Of a DNA stretch of 64,000 nt, positions 50,866 to 60,930 are shown in pieces. Within the stretch, counting starts at the first letter, position 1. Each line of letters starts with the position of its first letter. Where the stretch lies: positions 1 to 64,000 of the forward strand of contig NZ_FNPJ01000004.1 in assembly GCF_900107265.1 (NCBI RefSeq). Reading direction: 5' to 3'. The notes beneath the pieces are model-generated. The model worked only from the letters and a program-made list of their open reading frames with translations. It did not search any database and was not told the DNA's origin. Made by a program: the position numbers and the translations under genes. The DNA comes from Nitrosomonas sp. Nm33. GTDB taxonomy: Bacteria; Pseudomonadota; Gammaproteobacteria; Burkholderiales; Nitrosomonadaceae.

Positions 50866-51410
50866 GCAACTTATAGTGAAGATGTCGTCATATCAAAAAT
50901 AATGAATATAGTCATTTTCTTCCCAGCAATCCTGGCTTTACTGCCAGGATCAATTTTGTTTATACCGATCATCCCGCAAATGGCTTGATAAAGCTCAGAG
51001 ATAACGATAGTCGATCAATTGCAAAATAATTGGATTGGTCTGCAAAATCATTTAAGTCTTTGCATCCTGCCAATATATAAGCTTTTGTTTAGCTGTAAAA
51101 ATTATATTCAAGTTTTTACACCGACTGCCGATATCTAAACCAGGTTTAATTGCAAAAGTTAGATGAATCAGCAAGTTATCGTCTGTTTTATGCAATTAAA
51201 TTCTAAAGAGCACTGAATGATTTAATGCAATTAAGTACGAGGGAGCCATTTCAGCAAAATCACTTCTGTTCGAAGCAAGTTTGCTGAATTGCCAAGTCAA
51301 GTTAATGATGATTTCCGCGAGACTCTAAGTGAACGTCATATAACACTTGTATCACTCTAATTAACATCATTCATGCGAATTTATTTATTCATTTTAAGGA
51401 GCTATTCGAT
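50866..51410 (+). promoter_or_regulatory. Conserved long leader, copy 2
   Basis: Second copy of the 540-bp leader, carrying the same TTTAATTGCA/TGCAATTAAA pair and the TTCAGCAAA...TTTGCTGAA hairpin (51250-51288). The last 100 bp before the start codon are less alike but keep ATTCATGCGAATTTAT and the ribosome-binding AAGGAG. Confidence 0.6.
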
Positions 51411-52082
<672 letters not shown>

Positions 52083-52494
52083 TTTAACAAACAAATACTT
52101 CAAAAAGCCCGCAGATGTTTTGCGGGCTTTTTTATGACTAAATAAAAGAAACAATCTAGTATAGATATTTCACATATCGGATCGAAAGATATGTAATAGG
52201 GCGAGCATATTGGAGCCGGCACTATACGTTATTTCAAGTGAGCAGGCATTTTGGGGACATGAAAGCGGAGAAAAACAGGGAATGAAAATGCCAAATGTGA
52301 GGCATGACCCTGTGATCTACTGTAATTCTACAGCTCTAGCGGTTAGGAACCTTCGCTTCCTCCGAATATCCAATTAATACTAGGTATTTCCCGATATCGG
52401 AAAACACAGGTGACGTGCAACGCAAATCACCCATGTCGGTCTCGATGGAACATGTTATCGTGGAATAGGATTGTCATTGTTTCGGAGGTGTGAG
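52083..52494. other. Intergenic region after the tandem pair
   Basis: Starts with the second copy of the terminator (52098-52134) and the tail of the duplicated unit to about 52285. The remainder has no supported gene. A CCGATATCGGAA palindrome lies near 52391. Confidence 0.5.
52098..52134 (+). terminator. Rho-independent terminator
   Basis: Same AAAAAGCCCGCA...TGCGGGCTTTTTT hairpin as after the first copy, here 16 bp past the second His/Gly-rich stop. Confidence 0.9.
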
Positions 52495-52683
52495 ATGGTA
52501 AATCATGACACAATGCGCCAAGCTGATGTTGAAGGAAACTATGCCATGTTAGAAAATTTCAATGTCCTCGATATCGTCGAATCTGACAATCTCAAAGAGA
52601 TCGAAAAAATTACTATGATCGACGGGCTTACAGGTATGCCGGGATGGAAACGCTGTTGGCATACTCTGGAAGGAATTGCTTGA
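52495..52683 (+). CDS. Short protein, possible GGDEF-domain remnant
   Basis: 62 residues from the ATG at 52495 (GGAGGTG ribosome-binding site). The end ITMIDGLTGMPGWKR resembles the opening of diguanylate cyclase domains (DxLTGLPNRR). The sequence after the stop, in the next frame, reads KELLDALWSQKV, as if a frameshift had broken the domain. The real SDR gene then starts. It is either a broken GGDEF gene or an unrelated small protein. Confidence 0.4.
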   Translation: MVNHDTMRQADVEGNYAMLENFNVLDIVESDNLKEIEKITMIDGLTGMPGWKRCWHTLEGIA

Positions 52684-52714
52684 TGCACTTTGGTCGCAGA
52701 AAGTCATCACCATT

Positions 52715-53410
52715 ATGCCAAACGTTCTAATTACCGGCAGTAACCGCGGTCTCGGCTTGGAGTGGTGTCGTCAATATGCGGAAGCTGGTTGGCGTGTTTT
52801 CGCCACTTGCCGATTTCCTGCGCAAGCGGAAGAACTGCAGCGGCTGGAAATCGAGCACAACACCTTAACCACACATCGTCTAGACGTGACTGATCCCGAT
52901 CAAATTGACGCCTTGGCAAAGGAACTTGCGGATAATCCCATCGATCTCTTGATCAATAATGCAGGGGTTTATTTCGAGAAATACATTCGGCCGGAGCAAG
53001 CCACTGATTATGAAGCCTGGGCCCACACTTTCAGCGTTAATACTATGGGTGCTTTACGCGTAAGCCGCGCGTTCCTTGATCATATACGGCATGGTCAAAA
53101 GCGTTTAATCGTCGCTATCAGCAGCCACATGGCTTCCATTGCCGAGATCGAAAGCCCCGGTAGTTATTACTACCGCTCCAGTAAAGCGGCATTGAATGCC
53201 GCCATGAAAGGATTCTCATTAGAACTAAGGCCGCAGCAGATCGGAGTGTTATTGCTGCATCCCGGTTGGGTGCAAACGCGGATGGGCGGCCCGGGTGCGC
53301 CGCTGTCTACCCAAGAAAGTGTCGAGGGTATGCGCTCCATAGTCGACGCTTTTACCCTGGCGGACAATGGTCGTTTCTTACGCTATGATAGCAGCGAAAT
53401 TCCCTGGTAA
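52715..53410 (+). CDS. Short-chain dehydrogenase/reductase
   Basis: 231 residues from ATG 52715, which puts the Rossmann motif TGSNRGLG at the N-terminus (about 7-14) as normal; upstream in-frame starts lie in the preceding remnant. NNAG and the catalytic YYYRSSKAA (Tyr/Lys) with a preceding Ser in AISSHMAS are present. It resembles the C-factor-like SDR group. The substrate is unknown. Confidence 0.85.
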   Translation: MPNVLITGSNRGLGLEWCRQYAEAGWRVFATCRFPAQAEELQRLEIEHNTLTTHRLDVTDPDQIDALAKELADNPIDLLINNAGVYFEKYIRPEQATDYEAWAHTFSVNTMGALRVSRAFLDHIRHGQKRLIVAISSHMASIAEIESPGSYYYRSSKAALNAAMKGFSLELRPQQIGVLLLHPGWVQTRMGGPGAPLSTQESVEGMRSIVDAFTLADNGRFLRYDSSEIPW

Positions 53411-53568
53411 TAAGACAAAACCATATCATGAGCATAGCAAGTCGCTTGAGCGATTTGAGCTAAGGCAGAGCTATCTCGCTTGCGGAGCAGGGGTTTGCTG
53501 TATGCTTTATAAATTCGTTATAGAAAAAAAGAAGTTTAATTTTTTATGCACAAAATTGTGTGACAGCT

Positions 53569-53979
53569 ATGGGCAGAGTCTTGGAGCTTTTTGATTCACG
53601 CGTAAGTAACCTTCGCTTCCAGGATGAAAAAGCGGAGCTACACTTTTCCTATACCTGCATTTATTTGGAGCACAAGCCGGATGTCGTCTGGAGCCAGGAA
53701 GTGATCATATTTATGGAGCATGCCCAACTTGAGGTGCCCTTACCAGCACTGCCAAATACTGTGGTCGGGGGTTATTTGGAATTGGATGGAAAATATTATG
53801 ACTTGATTCCCCTTCCACTGCCACAGAAGCAAAATGGCCGATTATATTTGCAGTTTGCCGACGAAAGTGCACTCGTATTACATGGTGAGTATCCGGAAAT
53901 CAGATTGGTGGGAGAAAAGATATTTTTGAGCGACCGATCATGGGATCGAAGAACAAAAATAACTCCCACGAAAAAATAA
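53569..53979 (+). CDS. Hypothetical protein
   Basis: 136 residues from the ATG at 53569, with a GTG alternative at 53560. It is predicted beta-rich with regular alternation (RLYLQFADESALVLHGEYPEI) and has one Cys. No signal peptide and no family recognised. It is flanked by an intergenic 160 bp upstream and the convergent hydrolase gene. Confidence 0.6.
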   Translation: MGRVLELFDSRVSNLRFQDEKAELHFSYTCIYLEHKPDVVWSQEVIIFMEHAQLEVPLPALPNTVVGGYLELDGKYYDLIPLPLPQKQNGRLYLQFADESALVLHGEYPEIRLVGEKIFLSDRSWDRRTKITPTKK

Positions 53980-54045
53980 ATTCTGAAAAAAGACTCAAAA
54001 TTGCTGAGTCATTTCTGGTTCAGTTTAATTGATTCTTAACAACGA

Positions 54046-54996
54046 TCAATGTTTTCTGTCTCCAGCCGAATGGTCAGAAGTGAATTTTTTATTGTATCGT
54101 GGCCGCGCTGATAAATGATCTTGCAAGAACCGAACGATCTCGTTTTGGATTTTCATATCGTTCAGCAGACTAGTATGGTATTGAGGTGGAACTGGGTGTC
54201 GTGGAATAAGAAACTGCTTGTCACCTTGATAGGCGCTGAAAAGATCAAACGCTCGTTCGAAGGGAGTAACCGCATCGTCAGGGTGGTGTATAAAAATAAT
54301 TGGAATATCACTATATGTGGTCACACATTTCGCCACATCAAGTTCGTCAGGTATGGTAGCGCTCACAGCTACGGCAGTGGGTAAAAGAATCGGATACAAC
54401 GGAAACAGATACCAAAGTTGTTTTAGTTTGCTATATGCGATAGATCCGGGATCGAACACACCTTCTACAATAATTGCGGATAGCACAGCCACCCTGAGTG
54501 GTAGGCACAATGCCACAGCGCTACTGATAGAATGCCCCATGTAAGCAACTTCTTCACCAGGATATTCATATTTTAAAAAAGTATAGTAGGCTGCAGCATC
54601 ACCAATAAGTGAATTAAGATTAGAGCGACCTTCATTTTCGTCATATCCCTGGAAACTGAATACCAACACTCGGAAACCATGACCAAGCAGGAATTTGTAA
54701 TATTCCAAGGCATGGCTTCTTGCCATCGCATTACCACCCGACACCATAACTGTGCCAGAATCACCCTCAGCTTTGAACAAAAGGCCATGCAGCTCATATC
54801 CTGAATCGTTTTTAACCATTACCTTTTTCGCCCGGTGCTGGTTTGATATTGGAGATGGCAAATAGCGAGCTTCCATTCTTCGTGCCAGCTCAGGATAAAG
54901 CATCAATCTCGTAGCACAACCACCGAGAAACGATGCAAGAGTGACTACTACTAATATGACAATACTGAACTGATTTGATGGCGGCTTCACCCTCAA
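54046..54996 (-). CDS. Alpha/beta-hydrolase lipoprotein
   Basis: 316 residues. A lipobox FLGGC (Cys27) predicts anchoring. The alpha/beta-hydrolase core has nucleophile Ser156 in YMGHSISSA, likely acid in HHPDDAVTPF and His in PPQYHTSLL. The family resembles BEM46/YfhR-like serine hydrolases. The substrate is unknown. Single gene, with the nearest neighbour (Nudix) 108 bp upstream on the same strand. Confidence 0.82.
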   Translation of the reverse strand: MRVKPPSNQFSIVILVVVTLASFLGGCATRLMLYPELARRMEARYLPSPISNQHRAKKVMVKNDSGYELHGLLFKAEGDSGTVMVSGGNAMARSHALEYYKFLLGHGFRVLVFSFQGYDENEGRSNLNSLIGDAAAYYTFLKYEYPGEEVAYMGHSISSAVALCLPLRVAVLSAIIVEGVFDPGSIAYSKLKQLWYLFPLYPILLPTAVAVSATIPDELDVAKCVTTYSDIPIIFIHHPDDAVTPFERAFDLFSAYQGDKQFLIPRHPVPPQYHTSLLNDMKIQNEIVRFLQDHLSARPRYNKKFTSDHSAGDRKH

Positions 54997-55104
54997 TTCC
55001 TTTAACGATCTTCTTCGCTCCTGACCAGTTAATCATAAAACTTTGATAGCCACCGGCTAAGAAAATTTGGGAAGTATTTTGTTTTACTTGATCGTAACAC
55101 TTTA

Positions 55105-55602
55105 TTACTCAAAATAATGCGACGCTCCTGCACTCTCCGGTGTGTAATCAAGTTGCTCTATCAATCTTTCAAGAAATGCTCGCTGCCCTTTCAAGATTTT
55201 CTCCCTGGCTTCCTGTACTTCAAACCATTGCGCTCTATCGACTTCAGGAAACTGTTGAATTTTGCCACTATGGGGTGGCCATTCAAGGCTAAACAGGTTA
55301 CTTACGATCTTTGAAGTGTCAAAATCATGCTTTAAGGCCCACGCATGCACTATTTTCCGACTAGGCTGCTTTACCTCCCCGAGATCAATAAACATTCCGT
55401 CTACTTCGTGTCCTGTTTCTTCTCGAAACTCTCGTTTGGCCGCAGCGAGCGGATCTTCATCTTTTTCGTATATTCCTTTTGGGATTGACCATGCCCCATC
55501 GTCCTTTTTTGCCCAGAAAGGCCCACCAGGATGAACAAGCATGACTTGAAGCTCACTTTCAATAAAGCGATACAAAATGATGCCTGCACTCTGAACGCTC
55601 AT
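55105..55602 (-). CDS. Nudix hydrolase
   Basis: 165 residues with a complete Nudix box at 43-65 (GIYEKDE...REFREETGHE; pattern Gx5Ex7REUxEExG). The opening SAGIILYRF and WSIPKG fit the NTP-pyrophosphohydrolase-type family sometimes called MutT-like/DR1025-like. The substrate is undecided. Confidence 0.9.
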   Translation of the reverse strand: MSVQSAGIILYRFIESELQVMLVHPGGPFWAKKDDGAWSIPKGIYEKDEDPLAAAKREFREETGHEVDGMFIDLGEVKQPSRKIVHAWALKHDFDTSKIVSNLFSLEWPPHSGKIQQFPEVDRAQWFEVQEAREKILKGQRAFLERLIEQLDYTPESAGASHYFE

Positions 55603-55827
55603 GAGCCACCTTTACAAAAGTAGGGATTCCTCAGTCTTCGATCCCAATTTTCCTCTCTCAAACTATTTCCATCAATCAGTAAACACTCCGTTCATATAGT
55701 TTAATTAAAGAAAGCTCCCGAAGCTTTATCTGCATGTCAACGGAAAAATGTCTTACTGCGTTATTAATTAAAATAATATTGACTTTTAATAAAAAAGAGC
55801 GTTTTTTACTAAACGTTTCTCCTCAAT

Positions 55828-56916
55828 ATGAATAAACTCAATATTGCTTATACTTGTAACGTAAGAAAGTCGGACATGGATGGCGAACGTTATGGCGAAT
55901 TTGAAAGCCCAGCTACCATCGAAGCTGTGATAGCAGCGCTAGAACGTCTCGGCGCGAATGTAGAATTGATTGATGTTGGTTCTGATATATATCATCAACT
56001 CGAAAAGCGCAAAAATCATATCGATTTAGTCTTCAATAACGCAGAAGGTCTCGATGAGAAGGAATTGCGTGAAGCTATTGTCCCATTTTTCTGTGAATAC
56101 CTAAGCATTCCTTATACAGGCAGCAGCCCAAAAACATTCATCAACAAGATGGATAAAGCAACGGCAAAAAGGATCGTCGCGTATGACGGCGTGCCGACTG
56201 CACGATTTCAGCTCATGGTGCCAGGAGAGCAGCTCAAAGATTTGTCTTTCCCTTTGATGGTAAAACCCTATAGCGAAGGAACCAGTATTGGTATCAGCCA
56301 AAAAAGCAAAGTGCACGATTTGTTAGAACTCAATGATGCCATCGAAGCGATCTACACACAGTTCAATCAACCCGCGCTCGTCGAAGAATTCCTGCCCGGA
56401 AACGAGTATACGATAGGCCTTATCGGAAACTATGTGCTCCCGATCTTGGAAATCGACTTCGCAAAGATTCCAGGACAGCCTCAGGTACGTGATCCCCACG
56501 TAAAAGACATCGAGAATCCCTATATTTCACATCTTTCCTGGACTGAAAAGGCACAAAGCTTCGCGAAGCTCGCCATTGCAGCGCACGAAGCACTTGAAGT
56601 GCGTGATTATAACCGTATGGATTTTCGCGAGCGCGATGGCCAGCTCTATTTCCTTGAAGCCAATGTAATTCCTGGTATTCACCCCACAGAAGCTGATCTT
56701 ACCAATATGTGCCGTCACGCAAACATCGCACACAATGATATGGTTGCATTGATCGTCAATACAGCCGTACAACGACTCTCCCCACTATACCCGGAACGAT
56801 TCAAAGGAAAGACCCTGCTGCTTGAGGAATTAGCGGACTCCGCCATGGAACAAGCAACCATAGCTGGCACGATTATCCATCGGGACCGGCAGTATACCCT
56901 TCTAGGTAAACAGTAA
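55828..56916 (+). CDS. ATP-grasp ligase related to D-Ala-D-Ala ligase
   Basis: 362 residues. It joins a carboxylate to an amine through an acyl-phosphate. Visible are MVKPYSEGTSIGISQ (ATP-lid lysine and glycine loop, about 145-158), VEEFLPGNEYTIGL, RMDFRERDG and metal-ligand LEANVIPGIHP (276-286), the Ddl-type pattern. The N-terminal HGxxGEDG of true Ddl is not found, so the amino-acid substrates are likely different. It starts a plus-strand cluster with a GNAT gene 15 bp on and a DapF-like epimerase, suggesting a small peptide-like product. Confidence 0.82.
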   Translation: MNKLNIAYTCNVRKSDMDGERYGEFESPATIEAVIAALERLGANVELIDVGSDIYHQLEKRKNHIDLVFNNAEGLDEKELREAIVPFFCEYLSIPYTGSSPKTFINKMDKATAKRIVAYDGVPTARFQLMVPGEQLKDLSFPLMVKPYSEGTSIGISQKSKVHDLLELNDAIEAIYTQFNQPALVEEFLPGNEYTIGLIGNYVLPILEIDFAKIPGQPQVRDPHVKDIENPYISHLSWTEKAQSFAKLAIAAHEALEVRDYNRMDFRERDGQLYFLEANVIPGIHPTEADLTNMCRHANIAHNDMVALIVNTAVQRLSPLYPERFKGKTLLLEELADSAMEQATIAGTIIHRDRQYTLLGKQ

Positions 56917-56931
56917 ACAAATAAGCAAATC

Positions 56932-57378
56932 ATGATCATACCTATTACGAAAGAATTCTATCCCAATCTTGAGAAGATTGCCCTGCAGGATATTGGTCCT
57001 ATGTACCAATCTGCAATTCATGATGAACTGGAAGACATCTCCTCTGGCAAATGCTTTGGACACTGCGTAATAGAGAATGGCAATCCTGTCGGCTATGTTA
57101 TTGTTAAAAAAACGGTTGATACCTATCACCTACTGACCATTGCAGTCGACGAGCATCATCGTGGCAAAGGATATGGCTCTCTGATGTTAGATAGCATTTT
57201 TGCTGAGATTGAGAAGCAAGGAGGAAGAATCCTCAATGTCATTACTGATGCCGATGCAAATAAAAGCCTGCGATTCTATCTTAAAAATGGTTTTGTCCTG
57301 GCTGGCATTGTTCAAGATGAATTTATCTCAGGCGTTGCTCAAGTACATCTTACAAGACGGACGGGATTTAAACCGTAG
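56932..57378 (+). CDS. GNAT N-acetyltransferase
   Basis: 148 residues with the acetyl-CoA motif A: TIAVDEHHRGKGYGSLML (about 64-81; R/Q-x-x-G-x-G). It lies 15 bp after the ATP-grasp gene and before the epimerase, so it may acetylate that ligase's product or substrate. No specificity can be read. Confidence 0.85.
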   Translation: MIIPITKEFYPNLEKIALQDIGPMYQSAIHDELEDISSGKCFGHCVIENGNPVGYVIVKKTVDTYHLLTIAVDEHHRGKGYGSLMLDSIFAEIEKQGGRILNVITDADANKSLRFYLKNGFVLAGIVQDEFISGVAQVHLTRRTGFKP

Positions 57379-57391
57379 AACCGTAGTTAAA

Positions 57392-57414
57392 CGCAGGGGT
57401 CTTTAATCCCCTGC
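57392..57414 (+). terminator. Hairpin between GNAT and epimerase genes
   Basis: GCAGGGG (57393-57399) pairs with CCCCTGC (57408-57414). There is no T-run, so it may be an attenuator or processing hairpin rather than a full stop between the cluster genes. Confidence 0.45.
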
Positions 57415-57460
57415 TATTCCACACAACACTTATTAATCAGTTCATAAAGGAAATAAGACG

Positions 57461-58297
57461 ATGAGAATCAAAGCAACTAAAATGGATGGGTGTGGCAATT
57501 CTTTCTTGATAGTTGATGAGATGAGAACTCCTCTGGCTGGATTTGATCGCTCGCAGATTTCAAACGCATTAGCAATGCAGCACGAGACCGATGGTGTTAT
57601 TTATCTGGATCGACAACAAGGGCTCCCGACAATGAGGATTTTTGATTGTGATGGAACCGAAGAGACCATGTGCGGCAATGGCTTGCGATGTGCGACACGT
57701 TATTTGCGTGACACCTATATTTCCAGCGACATGTTTTCCATCATCACCGGCGACGGAAAGAAGGAAGTGCTCGTCCATGATGATCTTGTCGAAGCGAATC
57801 TAGGAGAAGCACGAAACTACCGGCAGATTAATCATCAGCTTCATTTCGTCTTTACCGGTGTCCCACACGTGGTGGTGATTGGTTCTGAGGTTGATATAGA
57901 AACCGCAAGAGTATTGGGTAAATCCTTACGGGAAGAACAGTCTTTATGTGAGTTCGTCGGTCATCCGGAAGGTGTCAACGTTGATTTCATTTGGCGCGAC
58001 CAGGAAGGCATTTCGGTACGCACGTATGAAATGGGTGTCGAAGATGTCACCAAAAGTTGCGGAACAGGAAGCGCAGCGAGTGCTTACGTGGCGGCTAAGG
58101 TCTTTGGGATAACGCTGCCGATCATCACGAACTCGATCGGAGGAAGCCTGCAAATCAGAGAGAACAATGGACACTTGTCAATTTGTGGTCCGACACGTTA
58201 TCAAGGAAAGGTCATCGGGTTTGCGAATACTACTCATCCAAAATCAGCAATGCCAATCGATCACTTGCAGCGAGGGTATGCTTGGCTAAGTATGTAG
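57461..58297 (+). CDS. DapF-like amino-acid epimerase, probably not diaminopimelate-specific
   Basis: 278 residues with both catalytic Cys of the DapF fold: Cys71 in EETMCGNGLRC and Cys200 in VTKSCGTGSAA. Substrate-reading residues differ from diaminopimelate epimerase. The Asn of RIFNADG is Asp62, the Asn of GNPH is Val (TGVPH), and the Arg of YERG is Met191 (YEMG). The first and third normally bind the far end of diaminopimelate. It may therefore racemise another amino acid, as CntK does with histidine. It follows the ATP-grasp and GNAT genes, with its own Shine-Dalgarno AAAGGA. Confidence 0.8.
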   Translation: MRIKATKMDGCGNSFLIVDEMRTPLAGFDRSQISNALAMQHETDGVIYLDRQQGLPTMRIFDCDGTEETMCGNGLRCATRYLRDTYISSDMFSIITGDGKKEVLVHDDLVEANLGEARNYRQINHQLHFVFTGVPHVVVIGSEVDIETARVLGKSLREEQSLCEFVGHPEGVNVDFIWRDQEGISVRTYEMGVEDVTKSCGTGSAASAYVAAKVFGITLPIITNSIGGSLQIRENNGHLSICGPTRYQGKVIGFANTTHPKSAMPIDHLQRGYAWLSM

Positions 58298-58547
58298 GAA
58301 GGTTTATTCATCTTAATTGGATAGTGCCGCATGAGATATTAGCCCTGAGGGTGAAACATCGAATTTGAATAGTAGCGAGGAAGAATGCTGAAGTTTTGAC
58401 ATAGCGTGTAGCCATGCTGCACGATAGTATTGTCATCATAGGCCGCGTTCTGCATGCAAATATTCTGTTACTATCGCAATTCTCAAAACGACGCACAGCC
58501 ACTTATAAACTGTTCGATTCAGTGTAGGTTTTTTTAAGGGTGATCGT

Positions 58548-58817
58548 ATGGAATTTTCAATTGTGACTTTTTTATTAATTATGGCCGCAATGGCACTTGC
58601 AGATGTGTGCTGGACACTCTATTTCATTGATGTAGAAGAAAGAAGAGCACACCCTGCTGCATTCTGGTCAGCCATGATTATTCTAGTCACAGCATTTACG
58701 GTCACGAATTATGTCGAGAACAAAATCTATATATCTGCTGCCTTCCTGGGTGCATATTTAGGAACCTATGTAACCATTAAGTGGAAGGTGAAAAAAGAAA
58801 GCAATCAAAAATTTTAA
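58548..58817 (+). CDS. Small membrane protein
   Basis: 89 residues with three hydrophobic stretches (about 2-24, 37-55, 60-76), ending in a basic tail KWKVKKESNQKF. It has acidic residues DVEERR in the first loop. No family recognised; the topology is like small DUF-type or transporter-accessory proteins. The start follows AAGGGTG. Confidence 0.6.
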   Translation: MEFSIVTFLLIMAAMALADVCWTLYFIDVEERRAHPAAFWSAMIILVTAFTVTNYVENKIYISAAFLGAYLGTYVTIKWKVKKESNQKF

Positions 58818-58857
58818 GCCTGATAAGTCAGAATCAAAGAAATTAAAATCTGCATAG

Positions 58858-59880
58858 CTACTTTTCTGAAGCAGAGGTTTCAGCTTCCGAGAAAATGCTC
58901 ACCCGCGCAACGCCATCGTTACCGATGACACCGCGGTACATTCCTGTGGTATTGAAGCACATGGCATAATTGCCTTTTCCATCCAACACAATCAAACCAC
59001 CATCACCACCAATGGCGGCAATTTCCGCTAGAACATTATTGGCCGCTTCGGCAATCGGTTTGTGCTGTAATCGCACCTGTGCCGCCGTGTTAAATGCGGC
59101 TGCAGCACGGATGAACATTTCTCCGGTACCGGTTGCAGATACCGCAACCGAGTGATTGTCCGCATAGGTACCAGCGCCAATGATCGACGAATCCCCCACG
59201 CGCCCGAAGCGCTTGTTCGTGAGTCCGCCAGTTGATGTGCCAGCAGCGAGATTGCCATAACAATCCAGCGCCACAGCACCAACCGTGCCGCGCTTTTCAT
59301 TCTCGCCTGGCAATGGTGTAACCGGAGCAGCGTCATGATCGCGCAGCACGCGTTCCTTGGCAATCGCTTTTTGTAACTGATCCCAGCGGTATTGCGTATA
59401 AAAATAAGATGGATCCACGATCTCAAGACCCTGTTCGGCAGCGAAAGTTTCAGCACCCTCGCCCATCAGCATCACATGCGTGCTTTTTGTCATTACAGCG
59501 TGAGCGGCACGGATCGGATTGCGAATCGTTGTGACCGCAGCAACAGCACCAGCCATGAGTGTGGAACCATCCATAATCGATGCCTCCAGTTCATTATGGC
59601 CAGCATGGCTGAACACCGAGCCCTTGCCAGCATTAAACAAGGGTGAATCTTCCATTACCACGATTGCTGCAATCACAGCATCAATGCTGCTGCCGCCAGC
59701 TGCAAGTATCGCATAACCAGCGATCAGAGATTGAGCAAGTGCCTCTGTATAAGCCTGCTTACGTTCCGTTGTCAGCTTACTGCGAATGATAGTACCGGCG
59801 CCACCGTGGATCACCAGCCGAATCGGTGAAGCATCTGCCATTAGTAAGCTGGTCACCATTTCTTCCAAGGACAAGAGCAC
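58858..59880 (-). CDS. Isoaspartyl peptidase / L-asparaginase (Ntn-hydrolase)
   Basis: 340 residues. It is an autoprocessed N-terminal-nucleophile hydrolase removing beta-aspartyl dipeptides. HGGAGTI (25-31) and the processing site KRGTVGAVALD with Thr199 as the expected nucleophile are present, then TSTGGLTNKRFGRVGDSSIIGAGTYAD. About 12-15 extra N-terminal residues precede the usual start, so MADASP (in-frame ATG near 59838) is a possible alternative. It faces the small membrane protein tail to tail. Confidence 0.9.
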   Translation of the reverse strand: MLLSLEEMVTSLLMADASPIRLVIHGGAGTIIRSKLTTERKQAYTEALAQSLIAGYAILAAGGSSIDAVIAAIVVMEDSPLFNAGKGSVFSHAGHNELEASIMDGSTLMAGAVAAVTTIRNPIRAAHAVMTKSTHVMLMGEGAETFAAEQGLEIVDPSYFYTQYRWDQLQKAIAKERVLRDHDAAPVTPLPGENEKRGTVGAVALDCYGNLAAGTSTGGLTNKRFGRVGDSSIIGAGTYADNHSVAVSATGTGEMFIRAAAAFNTAAQVRLQHKPIAEAANNVLAEIAAIGGDGGLIVLDGKGNYAMCFNTTGMYRGVIGNDGVARVSIFSEAETSASEK

Positions 59881-60021
59881 CGATCTGTTTTTTCGGTATT
59901 CATAAGCGTTTTGTTCATCACTGGACTCAGAGTATATTTACATCTGCGCCACCCTTCATGCCGACCAATTTTTGTTCGAATTTGCATGGCGCAATTGAAT
60001 ACTTGTGTTCTTTATTCTAAA

Positions 60022-60561
60022 TCATGCTTCTGCAAACTCACCAAGAATTTGCTCGTATAGCTGTCGATCAGTATCGTTAAACAAAACAAAGCGAATATGT
60101 TTAACAGTCAAAAGTCTGGGAAGCATATCGAAAATTGTCTGGAAAGCGATCCTTGTAGCCGATTCTAATGGGTAGCCAAAAAAGCCCGTTGAGATTGCCG
60201 GAAAAGCAATGGAACTGATGCTATTATCCTCAGCCAGTTGCAGCGCATTACGATAACAACAGGATAACAGTTGATCAGAAGGCTCTTCTTTGCCGTAGAC
60301 CGGCCCAAGACAATGAATAACATAGCGGTTTGGCAGATTATATGCTCTGGTTATGACCGCCTGGCCAGGCTGAATAGGCGCAAGCTTGCGGCATTCCTCT
60401 TCGAGGTCAGGGCCCGCCCCCCGATGGATCGCGCCCGCCACACCTCCTCCCATCCGCAACATGGCGTTAGCCGCGTTAACAATGGCATCCATATCAGATT
60501 GAACCGCAATGTTTCCCTGAACACACTCAATGGTTACGCCGAAGAATTCACGCTTAGTCAT
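60022..60561 (-). CDS. Macrodomain ADP-ribose/O-acetyl-ADP-ribose hydrolase-like protein
   Basis: 179 residues. The macrodomain motifs are NAANAMLRMGGGVAGAIHRGAG (about 29-50) and AFPAISTGFFGYPLE with VLFND near the end, as in YmdB/MacroD proteins that deacetylate O-acetyl-ADP-ribose or remove ADP-ribose from proteins. It is a single gene, divergent from nothing close. Confidence 0.92.
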   Translation of the reverse strand: MTKREFFGVTIECVQGNIAVQSDMDAIVNAANAMLRMGGGVAGAIHRGAGPDLEEECRKLAPIQPGQAVITRAYNLPNRYVIHCLGPVYGKEEPSDQLLSCCYRNALQLAEDNSISSIAFPAISTGFFGYPLESATRIAFQTIFDMLPRLLTVKHIRFVLFNDTDRQLYEQILGEFAEA

Positions 60562-60930
60562 AAATTACATCTCCCATTATTGTATTAGAGTAAATTTATA
60601 TCCCTTAACCGCTTTACTCTTTTACCACCTCAATGGCCTAGCTGCTGCAGCTTGCTCTTTGTCGACCTACCGTGACTGCGACCAACCGCTGGGCAAAGGC
60701 CAGGACTGAGATCTTTGATAGCACATAACCACTCACTCAGCAGATTGGGCAATATTACTCATGATGCTACGCATCATCAACCTTGAAGCTATACAAATCT
60801 ACTTTTAACAAAACCTAGTTTAGCTTTTTCATCTTTGAAAATGATTGGAAACTACTTCGGTTAAAAAACTTTTGTGATCAAAATAAGATCAAAAATTATC
60901 AAGCTTTTTGCACGTAAGGAATAAGAATGC
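60562..60930. other. Intergenic region before the kinase/tRNase Z fusion
   Basis: 369 bp, AT-rich near the downstream start. I see no coding region. TGTGATCAAAATAAGATCAAAAATTATC contains two GATCAAAA words near 60875-60890. Confidence 0.4.

Noticed and set aside
57461-58297. Plain diaminopimelate epimerase (dapF)
   Set aside because: Catalytic Cys are present but residues that read diaminopimelate are replaced, and the neighbours are not lysine genes.
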